A DNA stretch of 38,788 nt from NCBI RefSeq assembly GCF_001292705.1, contig NZ_LGAK01000051.1, forward strand, positions 1-38,788, read 5' to 3'. Below are positions 8,076-17,378 of the stretch, piece after piece. Both the position numbers and the translations under genes were made by a program. Source of the stretch: Marinagarivorans algicola. Lineage in GTDB: Bacteria > Pseudomonadota > Gammaproteobacteria > Pseudomonadales > Cellvibrionaceae. The notes beneath the pieces are model-generated. The model did not search any database and was not told where the DNA came from. It was given only the letters and a program-made list of their open reading frames with translations. Position 1 is the stretch's first letter; every line of letters begins with the position of its first letter.

Positions 8076-9467
8076 TTACCGCTCTCTAAGGCTTTCCTTT
8101 ACGCCACGCAACAGCGGGGCCGCAATAAATTCAATAATACGACGCTTACCTATTTGCATTTCTGCCGTTACCGCCATACCAGGCATTAACAGTACATCAA
8201 CACCATTAACGTTCAAAAAATTTTTATTCATAGAAACTCGCACACTATACACCAAACCTAATTGCTCATCGACAATAGCATCATTAGAAATAGTTTTAAC
8301 TGTGCCTTCTACAAGGCCATATTTAGTAAAAGGAAATGTGTGTATTTTAACTTCTGCTGACATATTTTTTTGTACAAATCCGATATCTTTATTTGTCAGC
8401 ATTACCTCCACCTCTAAGACAGTTTCTTTAGGCACTACCAACATTAAAACTTGTGCATCGGTAACTACGCCACCAATAGTATTAGTTGCTAACTGCTGAA
8501 TATAACCATCAACGGGGGAATACAATATACGCTTACGCTGAATATCTTGCGCTTTCTTAAGTTCTTCGCCTATAGCTTCTATTTGTTTTTTAGCATCTAC
8601 TATTAGCTGCCAATGTTTAGATTTGAGCTGAGCTATGTACACGCCTAACTGAAGTTCTATTTCTTTTTCTGCAGCTTGCAATTGATTTTTCCTATGGCGC
8701 TCAGAAATTAAATCTTGAGATATTTGAATTCTCTCTTGTTCAGCCGCCAAAAAATCAATTTCAGATATATAGTTTTTATCATGTAAAGCACCCAACTTTT
8801 TAACACGCTTCTCAATAATAGGTAATAAAAGTGATAATTTAGTAATCGATGCTGCTGCTGATAGCTGCTCAGAATAATTTCGCTTCAACCCTTCATTTAA
8901 TCGCAATCGTTCTGCAGAGTGATCTTGCCATTGGCGCCAAAGCAACTGTTTATAATTTGGATCCTTTTTTTGCCATGGGAGCGTCTCGAAAGAAACGGCT
9001 AACCGCTTTGCTTTCGACAAACTAATCAAATCAAGAAAGGTACGAGATACAGCCTCTTGCTGAATCAAGGCTTTTAACTCCACCTCCAATCGTGCGGTAT
9101 CAGCTTCAGCCAATGTACTATCTAGCTCGATTAATGCCTGCCCTTCGCTAACAAACTCACCCTCGGAAACCAATATTTTTTTCACCATAGCTTTCTCTAA
9201 TGACTGAATCTGTTTGACTCTTTGACTAGGAATTATCTTTCCTTCGGCAGAGGCAACAATATCAACTTGGCCAATACACGCCCACGCAATAACCAAAACA
9301 AACAATAAGAGCAACGCCCTAGCCAACCATTGCGCAATAGGGTGAGGCGGACACTCTTGTATCCCCAATACAGAGGGGAGAAAAGCTGCACGCTCTCTTG
9401 CCTTGTGTGCATCACCAATTGTTGTCCTACCGGACCACAATTGCTTTACCTTGCCAAAAAAAATCAT
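8076..9467 (-). CDS. T1SS periplasmic adaptor (HlyD family)
   Basis: The 463-residue protein has the HlyD layout. There is a short cytoplasmic N-terminus, one TM segment near residues 48-66 (LLLLFVLVIAWACIG), a first lipoyl/barrel half (ASAEGKIIPSQRVKQIQSL), a long coiled-coil region (~120-310) and a second lipoyl half with beta-barrel (SPVDGYIQQL, then GLVEGTVKTISNDA), ending in a basic tail. It bridges the inner-membrane ABC exporter and a TolC-type channel. The start ATG overlaps the ABC transporter stop by 4 bp (ATGA) and has an AGGAG Shine-Dalgarno. No TolC gene is in the window, so the outer-membrane partner must be encoded elsewhere. The RTX gene just downstream is the obvious substrate (inference). 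Confidence 0.93.
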   Translation of the reverse strand: MIFFGKVKQLWSGRTTIGDAHKARERAAFLPSVLGIQECPPHPIAQWLARALLLLFVLVIAWACIGQVDIVASAEGKIIPSQRVKQIQSLEKAMVKKILVSEGEFVSEGQALIELDSTLAEADTARLEVELKALIQQEAVSRTFLDLISLSKAKRLAVSFETLPWQKKDPNYKQLLWRQWQDHSAERLRLNEGLKRNYSEQLSAAASITKLSLLLPIIEKRVKKLGALHDKNYISEIDFLAAEQERIQISQDLISERHRKNQLQAAEKEIELQLGVYIAQLKSKHWQLIVDAKKQIEAIGEELKKAQDIQRKRILYSPVDGYIQQLATNTIGGVVTDAQVLMLVVPKETVLEVEVMLTNKDIGFVQKNMSAEVKIHTFPFTKYGLVEGTVKTISNDAIVDEQLGLVYSVRVSMNKNFLNVNGVDVLLMPGMAVTAEMQIGKRRIIEFIAAPLLRGVKESLRER

Positions 9468-11611
9468 ATATTGGCTCCTGGTTTTTGAGTGTCTACATTG
9501 CCTTGCATTCCATAGAGTTTTGCGTAATAACCTTTTTTGTCAATTAATACACGATGAGGACCTTGCTCGACAATTCGCCCTTTATCCATAACTATAATCC
9601 GGTGGCACCGCCTAACCGTTGTAAGCCGGTGTGCAATAATAAATACAGTACGTCCTTTAACAATACTTTCCATATTATCTTGAATTAATCGCTCAGACTC
9701 ATAATCTAGCGCACTAGTCGCTTCATCAAAAATAAGAATTTTTGGGTTAGTCACTAAAGCCCGTGCAATAGCTAAGCGCTGGCGCTGGCCTCCAGATAAA
9801 TTACTACCTTGTTCACCAATCATGGTGTCGTAACCTTCGGGTAGTTCCGTAATAAAGTCGTGAGCACCTGCCATTTTGGCCGCAGCAACAACTTGAACCA
9901 TCGAAAGCGAAGGATCGATTAACGCTATATTCTCTCTAACCGTTCGAGTGAATAAAAAATTTTCTTGTAACACCACACCAATTTGGCGGCGCAACCACGC
10001 AGTATCAACCATAGATAAATCAATACCATCGACTAATACACGACCACCTTCTGGTACATACAAACGTTGAATAAGTTTAGTGATGGTGCTTTTACCTGAA
10101 CCCGAACGCCCAACAATTCCAATAACTTCGCCCGGCTTAGCTTCTAAATTAACCTCATCTAAAATACGAGGCCCATCTGGCTTATACCTGAAGTTAACAT
10201 GCTCAATAGTCACCGCCCCTATAAGTGAGGGCATGCGAGAGCGGTTAGGGTTAAAGCCTGGTTCTCGCGGAGCATTAAGAATATCACCTAGGCGCGATAC
10301 TGAAATGCCAGCTTGCTGAAAGTCCTGCCACAGCTGAACTAACTTTAAAATTGGGCCACTGACCCGACCAGCTAACATATTAAAAGCAATGAGCTGCCCA
10401 ACGGTAATCCCCCCGTCAATAACTAAGTGAGAACCCCACCAAATAATACCCAGCGTCATTAGCTTATTAATAAAACCAGCTACTTGATTTGCAATATTAT
10501 TTAAATTTTGACTTTTGAATGATGCATGTATATAACTCGATAAGTGCCCCTCAAGTTTGCGGCGCATCTGAGGCTCAACTGCTAGTGACTTAACAGTACC
10601 TATACCGGTAATGGATTCTGTTAAAAATGCCGTATTTTCTGCGCCATGTTTAAATTTTTGGTCTAAGCGATGGCGCAACATAGGTGTAATAAATAATGAC
10701 AATAGAATATATAACGGAATAGTGGCTAACACTATCCAAGTGAGTTGTGGGCTGTAGTACCACATCACTGCAATAAATATAAAAACAAATGATAAGTCAA
10801 TGATTAGCGTAAGCGCTGTACCGGTAATAAAGTTTCTTATCGTGTCTAACTCACGTACTCGAGCAACATTTTGCCCCACTTGCCTAGCTTCAAAATAGGC
10901 AAGTGGCAAGCTCAATAAATGACCAAATAATTTTGAACCCAACTCCACATCAACGCGGCTTGTTGTATGACTAAATAAGTAACTTCTAAAGCCCCCTAAA
11001 AAGGCCTCAAACAAAACTACAACAAAAAAACCAACAGCCAACACATCTAATGTCGTAAATCCTCGGTGCACTAAAACTTTATCCATAACAATTTGGAAAA
11101 AGAAGGGTGTAATCAATGCCGCTAGCTGTAAAAAAAAGGAAGCGATTAATACTTCAAAAAAAAGCTTTTTATACTTAATTAACGCAGGTATAAACCATGA
11201 GATATCAAATTTTTTAAGGAGTGATTCCGTCAAAGTTTGCTTACGCGAAAGCAGTATGATTTCACCCGACCAAATCTCTTTAAACTCATCAACCGAAATA
11301 GCGCGAGGCGCCTGCTCACGAAGATCTTGAATTAAGACGGGTGTAGGGGTGTCATTTTGAGCAACTTTAGCCAGAATGATATAAGCACCATCCTTCGCTT
11401 TAGCGATTGCAGGCAATGTTCCTGCATCAATATCTTCATAGCTGGCACTGATGGCTTTTGCTTTAAGTGTGAGCGCTTTAGCTGCTTGTAATAATTGAGT
11501 TGAGGAAAGCGTGCATCCTTGCTCTCCAAACTCATGTTGCAGCTGCTCAGGTTCTGCCGGTAACTGATAAAAACGAGCAACCGCCACCAAAGCGCGCAAT
11601 CCGGTATCCAT
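9464..11611 (-). CDS. Type I secretion ABC transporter with C39-like domain (HlyB/LapB type)
   Basis: The protein has 715 residues from ATG 11611. I prefer this start to 11638 because GGAG lies 5 nt upstream and the product then begins MDTGLRALVAVARFY, as is usual in the family. Domain order is a C39-peptidase-like domain (~1-130), a six-TM exporter domain (~155-430) and a nucleotide-binding domain (~465-700). The C39 catalytic Cys position (DCG in true peptidases) is Thr here (DTG), so this is a non-cleaving CLD as in HlyB. The NBD has Walker A GRSGSGKST, signature LSGGQRQRLAIARA, Walker B ILIFDEATSALD and an H-loop (IIAHRL). It should energise export of an RTX substrate with an uncleaved C-terminal signal. 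Confidence 0.95.
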   Translation of the reverse strand: MDTGLRALVAVARFYQLPAEPEQLQHEFGEQGCTLSSTQLLQAAKALTLKAKAISASYEDIDAGTLPAIAKAKDGAYIILAKVAQNDTPTPVLIQDLREQAPRAISVDEFKEIWSGEIILLSRKQTLTESLLKKFDISWFIPALIKYKKLFFEVLIASFFLQLAALITPFFFQIVMDKVLVHRGFTTLDVLAVGFFVVVLFEAFLGGFRSYLFSHTTSRVDVELGSKLFGHLLSLPLAYFEARQVGQNVARVRELDTIRNFITGTALTLIIDLSFVFIFIAVMWYYSPQLTWIVLATIPLYILLSLFITPMLRHRLDQKFKHGAENTAFLTESITGIGTVKSLAVEPQMRRKLEGHLSSYIHASFKSQNLNNIANQVAGFINKLMTLGIIWWGSHLVIDGGITVGQLIAFNMLAGRVSGPILKLVQLWQDFQQAGISVSRLGDILNAPREPGFNPNRSRMPSLIGAVTIEHVNFRYKPDGPRILDEVNLEAKPGEVIGIVGRSGSGKSTITKLIQRLYVPEGGRVLVDGIDLSMVDTAWLRRQIGVVLQENFLFTRTVRENIALIDPSLSMVQVVAAAKMAGAHDFITELPEGYDTMIGEQGSNLSGGQRQRLAIARALVTNPKILIFDEATSALDYESERLIQDNMESIVKGRTVFIIAHRLTTVRRCHRIIVMDKGRIVEQGPHRVLIDKKGYYAKLYGMQGNVDTQKPGANI

Positions 11612-11911
11612 AATAACTCCAAAATTCTTGACATCCATTAGCTTTTTGTTAACACATATATAACAAAACGTATACGAAGGAATACCCAGTAATAGCTCCT
11701 TGTTATTAGCTCGAGATATTAATTAATAAGACAAAAATACACAACACCTTACGCCACATGAATAGCTGTTCGGCACTTAAAGAACCAAATGCTTACTCTA
11801 ATAAGGCCCGCATTATCACCTCCCTCTTGGGCACCCGCCTCTGAATATGGTAAATTGACGCACTTTTTTGTGATCAAGCTTACCCAGCCCTAAGGGCAAA
11901 CGGAGACACCC
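11612..11911. other. Divergent intergenic region between T1SS genes and gatC
   Basis: This 300-bp stretch has no gene on either strand and should carry the promoters of the minus-strand secretion operon and the plus-strand gatCAB operon. It is AT-rich at 11640-11760. I could not assign -35/-10 boxes with confidence. Confidence 0.5.
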
Positions 11912-12193
11912 GTGAACCGAGAAGACATTCAACAACTTGCCAAGTTGGCGCGTTTGCATATTGCCGACGACCAAGTCGACGAGGTAACCAACCGCATCAG
12001 CACTGTACTTGCACTTGTCGACCAGCTCAGCGCTGTCGATACCGAAGGTGTAGCTCCTATGGCTCACCCGCTCGATGCCGTACAGATACTACGTGCCGAT
12101 GAAATTACCGAGCCCAATGTACGCGAGCAAATGCAAGCCATTGCGCCCGCCACCGAAGACGGCCTCTTTTTAGTGCCCAAAGTTATCGACTAA
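11912..12193 (+). CDS. gatC: Aspartyl/glutamyl-tRNA amidotransferase subunit C
   Basis: The 93-residue GatC stabilises the GatA-GatB complex that converts Glu-tRNA(Gln) or Asp-tRNA(Asn) to the amidated form. The sequence shows the family pattern: LAKLARLHI near the start, [16 protein letters not shown] in the middle, and a C-terminal AMAHP-type segment ([16 protein letters not shown]). The start is GTG at 11912, with CGGAGA about 5 nt upstream. Length is typical. It is the first gene of a tight gatC-gatA-gatB operon, with 14 and 10 bp between genes. Confidence 0.96.
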   Translation: MNREDIQQLAKLARLHIADDQVDEVTNRISTVLALVDQLSAVDTEGVAPMAHPLDAVQILRADEITEPNVREQMQAIAPATEDGLFLVPKVID

Positions 12194-12207
12194 ACACGGA
12201 TATTCGC

Positions 12208-13662
12208 ATGCATAACCAAACCGTTGCCCAACTGGTTAAACAGCTGCAAAGCAAAGCTGTATCCAGTGTTGAGCTCACCCAGTACTACCTTGACCGCATC
12301 CAACAAAAAGATGCTGATCTCAATAGCTTTATTACCCTCACCGCCGAGCAAGCGCTAGCCCAAGCGAAAGCCGCCGATGCGCGCTTAGCCCAAGGCAATG
12401 CCCCTACGCTATGCGGCTTGCCCATTGCTCACAAAGATATTTTTTGTACGCAAGGTGTGCGCACCAGTTGCGGCAGCAAAATGCTCGATAATTTTATTGC
12501 CCCCTATGACGCCACCATTGTGCAAAACTACCAAAACCAAGGGGTCGTCAGCTTAGGCAAAACCAATATGGATGAGTTCGCGATGGGCTCCTCTAACGAA
12601 ACCAGCTACTACGGACCCGTTAAAAACCCTTGGGCCAGCGATTGCGTACCTGGTGGCTCATCGGGTGGCTCAGCCGCGGCCGTTGCGGCTCGCTTAGCGC
12701 CTGCTGCTACAGCAACCGATACCGGCGGCTCCATTCGTCAACCGGCAGCACTTTGCGGTATTACAGGCCTTAAGCCTACCTATGGCCGCGCCTCACGTTA
12801 CGGCATGATTGCTTTTGCCAGCAGCCTAGACCAAGCCGGTCTTATGGCCCAAACCGCCGAAGATGTCGCTTTATTGCTAGGCCCGCTTAGCGGCTTTGAC
12901 CCCAAAGACTCCACCAGCGTCGATCACCCCGTCGATGACTACACACGCTTACTCAGCAAGCCCCTAACAGGCTTGCGCATTGGTATACCCGATGAGTACT
13001 TTGGTGAAGGCCTAGAAGCCGGCACCGAAAAGTGCGTACGCGAGGCCATTGCCGAGTTTGAAAAACTTGGCGCGACCATTAAAAGCATTAAGCTGCCGCA
13101 CACCAGTCTTTCGGTGCCCGCGTATTATGTGATTGCCCCGGCCGAGTGTTCGGCTAACTTGTCGCGTTTTGACGGTGTGCGCTACGGCTACCGCTGCGAA
13201 AACCCACAAGACCTTGACGACCTATACTGCCGTTCACGCAGCGAAGGGTTTGGCGATGAAGTGAAGCGTCGTATTTTAGTGGGCGCCTATGCCTTAAGCG
13301 CAGGCTACTACGATGCCTATTACGCCAAAGCCCAAAAAGCACGCCGCTTAATCAAACAAGATTTTGTCGCCGCTTTTCATGATGTTGACTTAATTATGGG
13401 CCCAACCTCGCCCAACCCAGCCTTTGAATTTGGTAGCAAAAGCGCCGACCCTGTCGCCATGTACCTCGAAGACATTTACACCATCGCTACCAACTTGGCC
13501 GGTTTGCCGGGCATGTCGGTACCGTGTGGTTTAGTCAATGGCAAACCGGTCGGCCTGCAAATTATTGGTAACTACTTTGATGAAGCGCAAATGCTAGGCG
13601 CCGCACATCAGTACCAGCAAGCCACTCACTTCCACACCCTGGCACCGGCCAACTACAAATAA
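12208..13662 (+). CDS. gatA: Asp/Glu-tRNA(Asn/Gln) amidotransferase subunit A
   Basis: The 484-residue GatA is the glutaminase subunit, an amidase-signature enzyme that releases ammonia from Gln for transfer by GatB. The Ser-cis-Ser-Lys triad is visible: K76 in [10 protein letters not shown]151 in the Gly/Ser signature [14 protein letters not shown], and S175 in [10 protein letters not shown]. Spacing (75 and 24 residues) matches the family. Length is full. ATG 12208 follows the gatC stop by 14 bp. GC and codon use look like the neighbouring housekeeping genes and richer in GC than the accessory left region. Confidence 0.97.
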   Translation: MHNQTVAQLVKQLQSKAVSSVELTQYYLDRIQQKDADLNSFITLTAEQALAQAKAADARLAQGNAPTLCGLPIAHKDIFCTQGVRTSCGSKMLDNFIAPYDATIVQNYQNQGVVSLGKTNMDEFAMGSSNETSYYGPVKNPWASDCVPGGSSGGSAAAVAARLAPAATATDTGGSIRQPAALCGITGLKPTYGRASRYGMIAFASSLDQAGLMAQTAEDVALLLGPLSGFDPKDSTSVDHPVDDYTRLLSKPLTGLRIGIPDEYFGEGLEAGTEKCVREAIAEFEKLGATIKSIKLPHTSLSVPAYYVIAPAECSANLSRFDGVRYGYRCENPQDLDDLYCRSRSEGFGDEVKRRILVGAYALSAGYYDAYYAKAQKARRLIKQDFVAAFHDVDLIMGPTSPNPAFEFGSKSADPVAMYLEDIYTIATNLAGLPGMSVPCGLVNGKPVGLQIIGNYFDEAQMLGAAHQYQQATHFHTLAPANYK

Positions 13663-13672
13663 GGCAAACACT

Positions 13673-15118
13673 ATGGAATGGGAAACCGTTATTGGCCTTG
13701 AAATTCATGTTCAATTGGCCACCAAAACTAAAATATTCTCGGGTGCTAGCACCGCTTACGGCGCCGCGCCCAACACCCAAGCCTGTGCAATCGATTTGGC
13801 CATGCCCGGCACGCTGCCGGTGCCTAACCGCCAAGCTTTTAAATTGGCCGCCATGTTTGGTTTAGCAATTGATGCACCTATCGCACGCCGTTCGGTATTT
13901 GAGCGTAAAAACTACTTTTACCCCGATCTACCCAAAGGCTACCAAACCACACAGCTCGACGAACCTATTGTTGGCGCCGGCCATATTGATATCGCCCTAG
14001 ACGATGGCAGTGAGCACCGCGTGCGCATTCACCACGCTCACCTAGAAGAAGACGCGGGCAAATCGCTTCACGAAGATTACCACGGCATGAGCGGCATCGA
14101 CCTCAACCGTGCCGGCACACCGCTTATCGAGATCGTCACCGAACCCGATATGCGCAACGCAGATCAAGCCGTCGCCTTTGCCAAAAAGCTACACGCTTTA
14201 GTGGTTGCTTTGGGTATTTGTGATGGCGAAATGTCACAAGGATCGCTGCGTTTTGATGTGAATATTTCGGTGCGCCCTAAAGGTCAAGAAGAGCTTGGTA
14301 TTCGTACCGAAACCAAAAACTTAAACTCCTTTAAGTTTATGGAAGAGGCCATCGAGTTAGAAGTTGAACGCCAAATTAGTGTGATCGAAAGCGGCGGCAC
14401 TATTCGCCAAGAAACCCGCTTATACAATGGCGACACCAAAAAAGCACGCTCTATGCGCAGCAAAGAAGACAGCAACGATTACCGCTACTTTCCTTGCCCC
14501 GACCTACTGCCTGTTGTTTTAGATGATAGCTTTATAGCAGAAGTAGAAGCCGCCATGCCAGAGCTTCCCGAAGCCAAGCGTGCGCGCTATACCGGTGATA
14601 TGGGCCTTAGCGAATACGACGCCAAAGTATTAACCGGCGACGTAGCCACCGCCGTGTATTTTGATGCCGCAGTGAGTGCCGGCGCTATACCTAAATTAGC
14701 CGCCAACTGGATAATGGGCGACCTAGCGGCCTTCCTGAATCGCCAAGAGCTCACCATTAAGCAAAGCCCGGTAACACCTGCGGCTTTAGCCGGTTTAACC
14801 CAGCGTATTGATGATGGTACGGTTAACAGTAAAATGGCTAAAGCAGTATTCGAGGGTATGGCAGCTGGCGAAGGCGATGCCGATACGGTAATCGAAGCCA
14901 AAGGTCTTAAGCAAGTAAGCGATAGCGGTGCCCTCGAAAAAATCATTGACGAGGTTATGGCCAACAACACCCAACAAGTTGAGGGCTACCGCGCAGCACC
15001 CGAAGACAAACGCGCCAAAATGGTGGGCTTTTTTGTAGGTCAGTGTATGAAGGCCAGTAAAGGCCAAGCCGACCCTAAACAGTTAAATCAGTTGCTGGTT
15101 AAAAAGCTAAACGGTTAA
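13673..15118 (+). CDS. gatB: Asp/Glu-tRNA(Asn/Gln) amidotransferase subunit B
   Basis: The 481-residue GatB binds mischarged tRNA and performs ATP-dependent phosphorylation and amidation of the attached Glu/Asp. It shows the diagnostic N-terminus [13 protein letters not shown], then FSGAS, the PDLPKGYQ motif, HLEEDAGKS and [17 protein letters not shown], then [14 protein letters not shown]. The C-terminal ~150 residues form the helical YqeY-like tail ([18 protein letters not shown]). It is full length, starts at ATG 13673 10 bp after gatA, and is the last gene of the operon. Confidence 0.97.
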   Translation: MEWETVIGLEIHVQLATKTKIFSGASTAYGAAPNTQACAIDLAMPGTLPVPNRQAFKLAAMFGLAIDAPIARRSVFERKNYFYPDLPKGYQTTQLDEPIVGAGHIDIALDDGSEHRVRIHHAHLEEDAGKSLHEDYHGMSGIDLNRAGTPLIEIVTEPDMRNADQAVAFAKKLHALVVALGICDGEMSQGSLRFDVNISVRPKGQEELGIRTETKNLNSFKFMEEAIELEVERQISVIESGGTIRQETRLYNGDTKKARSMRSKEDSNDYRYFPCPDLLPVVLDDSFIAEVEAAMPELPEAKRARYTGDMGLSEYDAKVLTGDVATAVYFDAAVSAGAIPKLAANWIMGDLAAFLNRQELTIKQSPVTPAALAGLTQRIDDGTVNSKMAKAVFEGMAAGEGDADTVIEAKGLKQVSDSGALEKIIDEVMANNTQQVEGYRAAPEDKRAKMVGFFVGQCMKASKGQADPKQLNQLLVKKLNG

Positions 15119-15135
15119 GCACTTAGCGCAATCTA

Positions 15136-15159
15136 GAGCACCTCGATATTGAGGTGCTC
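15136..15159. terminator. Perfect hairpin after gatB, possible terminator
   Basis: A 9-bp perfect stem GAGCACCTC / GAGGTGCTC with a 6-nt loop, 17 bp after the gatB stop. There is no U-tract on the plus strand, so it may be an RNA-stabilising hairpin rather than an intrinsic terminator. Confidence 0.45.
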
Positions 15160-15304
15160 CACACGCTGAGAATATACCCTATACGCTCCAGTCGGCATCT
15201 CGATTGTACTCCTGCATTATCGACTCCTACACATCCATGCTAGAGCAGCCCCAAAGGCTATTATTGAGATGCCAACTAGTCATCACAAACAACGCGAGAA
15301 AATC

Positions 15305-15601
15305 ATGAGCTTAAAAAAAGATAAAGAAAAAGTCCTAGGCGAAACTTTTGATGACGCACGCATCAAAAGTTTTTTAGACACCCAAGCGCCCAAGGGCGTA
15401 GATGCCGACTACCACTGCCTAGAAATAGCCTACCGTGGTATGCATCAAGAAAACTTCGCCACCTTTGTGACCTTTTTTAGCGAAGCCGGCCGCAACTTTA
15501 ATGCACTAGGGCCTGAGGGTAAAACCATCGCTCAAACCGTTGCCCAGCATCGCCAAAGCGGTGACTATTTAAAAGCCTTAAGCGCAGCTGGCGCCAAGTA
15601 A
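15305..15601 (+). CDS. PA4642-family protein, function unknown
   Basis: The protein has 98 residues from ATG 15305 (start MSLKKDKEKVLGE). An in-frame ATG at 15269 would add 12 residues, but the family begins near KKDK-VIGE, so I chose the internal start. It resembles Pseudomonas PA4642-type proteins, with the D-x-RIKSFLD motif, a central AYRG segment and GRNFNA...GKTIAQTVAQHR near the end. It is a small soluble protein of unknown role, with no membrane segment or signal peptide. The MITE-like element begins 13 bp after its stop. Confidence 0.75.
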   Translation: MSLKKDKEKVLGETFDDARIKSFLDTQAPKGVDADYHCLEIAYRGMHQENFATFVTFFSEAGRNFNALGPEGKTIAQTVAQHRQSGDYLKALSAAGAK

Positions 15602-15614
15602 AGTTAACGGTTTT

Positions 15615-15775
15615 GTAACTATTCAGCCGAACCAAAAAAACCTCTCAACAGGGTACTGATGGGTTATTTTCTGGGCATTTAAGCGCCGGGAGCGCTTATA
15701 TAGCGACCATGGATGGCTTGGGCGGCCCAGCAAATGATTCATTAGCGCCCGATTCCCGGGCCTCTGAATAGTTAC
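15615..15775. mobile_element. MITE-like element with IS66-type ends and 8-bp target duplication
   Basis: Perfect 12-bp terminal inverted repeats GTAACTATTCAG (15615-15626) and CTGAATAGTTAC (15764-15775) bound a 161-bp non-coding segment. The same 8-bp word ACGGTTTT sits immediately outside each end (15607-15614 and 15776-15783), a target-site duplication. IS66-family elements are known for ends starting GTAA and 8-bp duplications, so this is probably a non-autonomous derivative of an IS66 relative. The interior contains the palindrome-like CCATGGATGG and no ORF. The perfect TSD suggests recent insertion. Confidence 0.8.
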
Positions 15776-15882
15776 ACGGTTTTTTAATTTTTTAACAGCC
15801 GAAAATCAATCGTCAAAAGGCGCTACAGCAAGCCTCTGCTTAGCGCCTTCTTTATTATCGCGCCAAAGGTAATCACAGTCTT

Positions 15883-16641
15883 ATGAGCACACCTTCACCC
15901 AAAAATAATTTAGCCACCGGTGCCCATTATTATATCAAGGGCATTAATTTACTATGGCGTAAAGAACTGCGCCTTTACATTATTGCGCCCTTACTGATTA
16001 ACGTTCTTATTTTTATCAGTCTCACCTCTACGCTATTTCATTATTTTAATAGTGGCATGGAGTGGATGCTTGATTTTTTACCCAGCTTTTTACATTTTTT
16101 AAAATGGATTATGGGCTTATTAGTCGGCGTTTTTTTATTGTTGTGCTATGGCTATATCTTTAATGCCATCACCAATATTATTGCTTCGCCTTTTTACGGC
16201 ATACTAGCGCAAAAAACTCAAGAGCTTATTGCCGGCACCACTCCGCAAGATGAGCCCTTAGGCACGTTAATCCCGCGCGTTATTGCACGTGAAATACACA
16301 AGTTAATCTATTTTATTAGCCGAGGTGTTTTTGTCTTTATTCTGCTATTCATACTGGGTTTTATGACGATAACAGCACCTTTAGTCCCTGTTATTGCCGC
16401 ACTCTGGGGCGCATGGTGTATGGCCGTACAATATGTAGATTACACCTGCGACAACAACCAACTCGCTTTTACCCCTATGCGTAAACGCTTACGCGCTAAC
16501 CTTTATAGCAGCACCGGTTTTGGCGGCATGGTCATGTTCGCCAGTATGATTCCCATTATCAATATTTTCGCCATGCCCGCCGCCGTTACCGGTGGCACGG
16601 CATTTTGGATTAAAGAGTTGCAATGGCAAGAAGAGTCTTAG
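15883..16641 (+). CDS. cysZ: CysZ-family sulfate permease / EI24-domain membrane protein
   Basis: The 252-residue inner-membrane protein matches CysZ in length and layout. The N-terminus is NLATGAHYYIKGINLLWRKE, then hydrophobic segments near residues 32-55, 68-100, 145-175 and 210-240. The family-typical NIIASPFYGILAQKTQEL loop follows the second hydrophobic region, and DYTCDNNQLAF lies before the last segment. CysZ supports sulfate uptake for cysteine synthesis. No other cys genes are nearby, so the name rests on sequence resemblance alone. ATG 15883 is the first Met of the frame. Confidence 0.85.
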   Translation: MSTPSPKNNLATGAHYYIKGINLLWRKELRLYIIAPLLINVLIFISLTSTLFHYFNSGMEWMLDFLPSFLHFLKWIMGLLVGVFLLLCYGYIFNAITNIIASPFYGILAQKTQELIAGTTPQDEPLGTLIPRVIAREIHKLIYFISRGVFVFILLFILGFMTITAPLVPVIAALWGAWCMAVQYVDYTCDNNQLAFTPMRKRLRANLYSSTGFGGMVMFASMIPIINIFAMPAAVTGGTAFWIKELQWQEES

Positions 16642-16692
16642 GCTAGTTAGTGTTGTCGTTTTTTGTGGGTAGCCCCTGCATCAATATCATTG

Positions 16693-16719
16693 AAAGCCGA
16701 TTTTTGAGTCGGCTTTTTT
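16693..16719 (+). terminator. Rho-independent terminator after cysZ
   Basis: The stem AGCCGA / TCGGCT (16695-16700 with 16709-16714) is followed by six T. It is about 50 bp past the cysZ stop. Confidence 0.8.
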
Positions 16720-16894
16720 GTGGTTGATCGGTTATGGTAAGTAATTAATGTGGCTTTTATGACAGAGGTTTTACCGCTAGATGTAAACTGTGCCTGTATT
16801 TTTTAAAAGTGTGTAAGTAACAGTAGGCTTTGGCTGATTGATGCGCTAGTGTTTATAGTTTTAAGATTAGGCTCGGTAGAGCAAGCCTGAGGGC

Positions 16895-16999
16895 GCCACC
16901 CATACCACCCATTCAAGGCACGCGGCGAGTACCTCCCTGTAGGCTCTAGTCGGCATCCTGCCTTCTAAGGCCCTGAACGGATGGTATGGGTGGCTTTTT
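16895..16999. repeat. Long inverted repeat with T-tract
   Basis: The 16-nt arm GCCACCCATACCACCC (16895-16910) pairs with GGATGGTATGGGTGGC (16979-16994) with one mismatch. A 68-nt GC-rich loop lies between, and TTTTT follows. The 737-bp gap between cysZ and the next gene (16642-17378) holds no convincing gene; apart from this structure and the cysZ terminator I see only weak direct similarity between ~16799-16852 and ~17093-17147. The repeat could be a dispersed intergenic element. Confidence 0.6.
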
Positions 17000-17378
17000 G
17001 AGTTATGGCAAGCATCAGCATTTTTTAAGCATTAAACTTAAAAGTGTTTTTAGGTGCCAGCGATATTAGCGATAGATGAAAGTGGCGCCATTATTTTTTA
17101 AATGCGTGTAACTGGCGATATGCCTTGGCGGGATTATGCTCTAGTGTTTGTGACAGTGTTTGGCAAGTGCGCACGTTGTTAGCTAACTCTAATAGCCTTA
17201 TTAGATGGAGCGCGGGCCAGCTTTGCAAAAAACGTGCAACAAGATATGTTACTGCAGCCTGCTTGTGCTCTAGCGTCGAGAAGTGTAGTGTTTACGTCTT
17301 TATATTTAGACTGGATAGAACCGCGTCGTAAGGCTTGAGCTCCAGCTAATAAACTATTAGATTTGTACCGAGGCTGCA

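Noticed and set aside
9464-11611. Bacteriocin-type ABC exporter with active C39 peptidase
   Set aside because: The catalytic Cys position is Thr (DTG), and the neighbour is an RTX gene without a double-glycine leader.
1-11611. Explaining all frameshifts as poor sequence quality
   Set aside because: Not adopted as the sole explanation because long genes (RND permease, gatAB, the >7-kb adhesin) are intact, but it remains possible at each homopolymer and is flagged in the entries.
17125-17331. 68-codon plus-strand frame before the AT-rich orphan gene
   Set aside because: No ribosome site, odd Cys/Ser/Arg-rich composition and an equally long frame on the opposite strand; probably chance.
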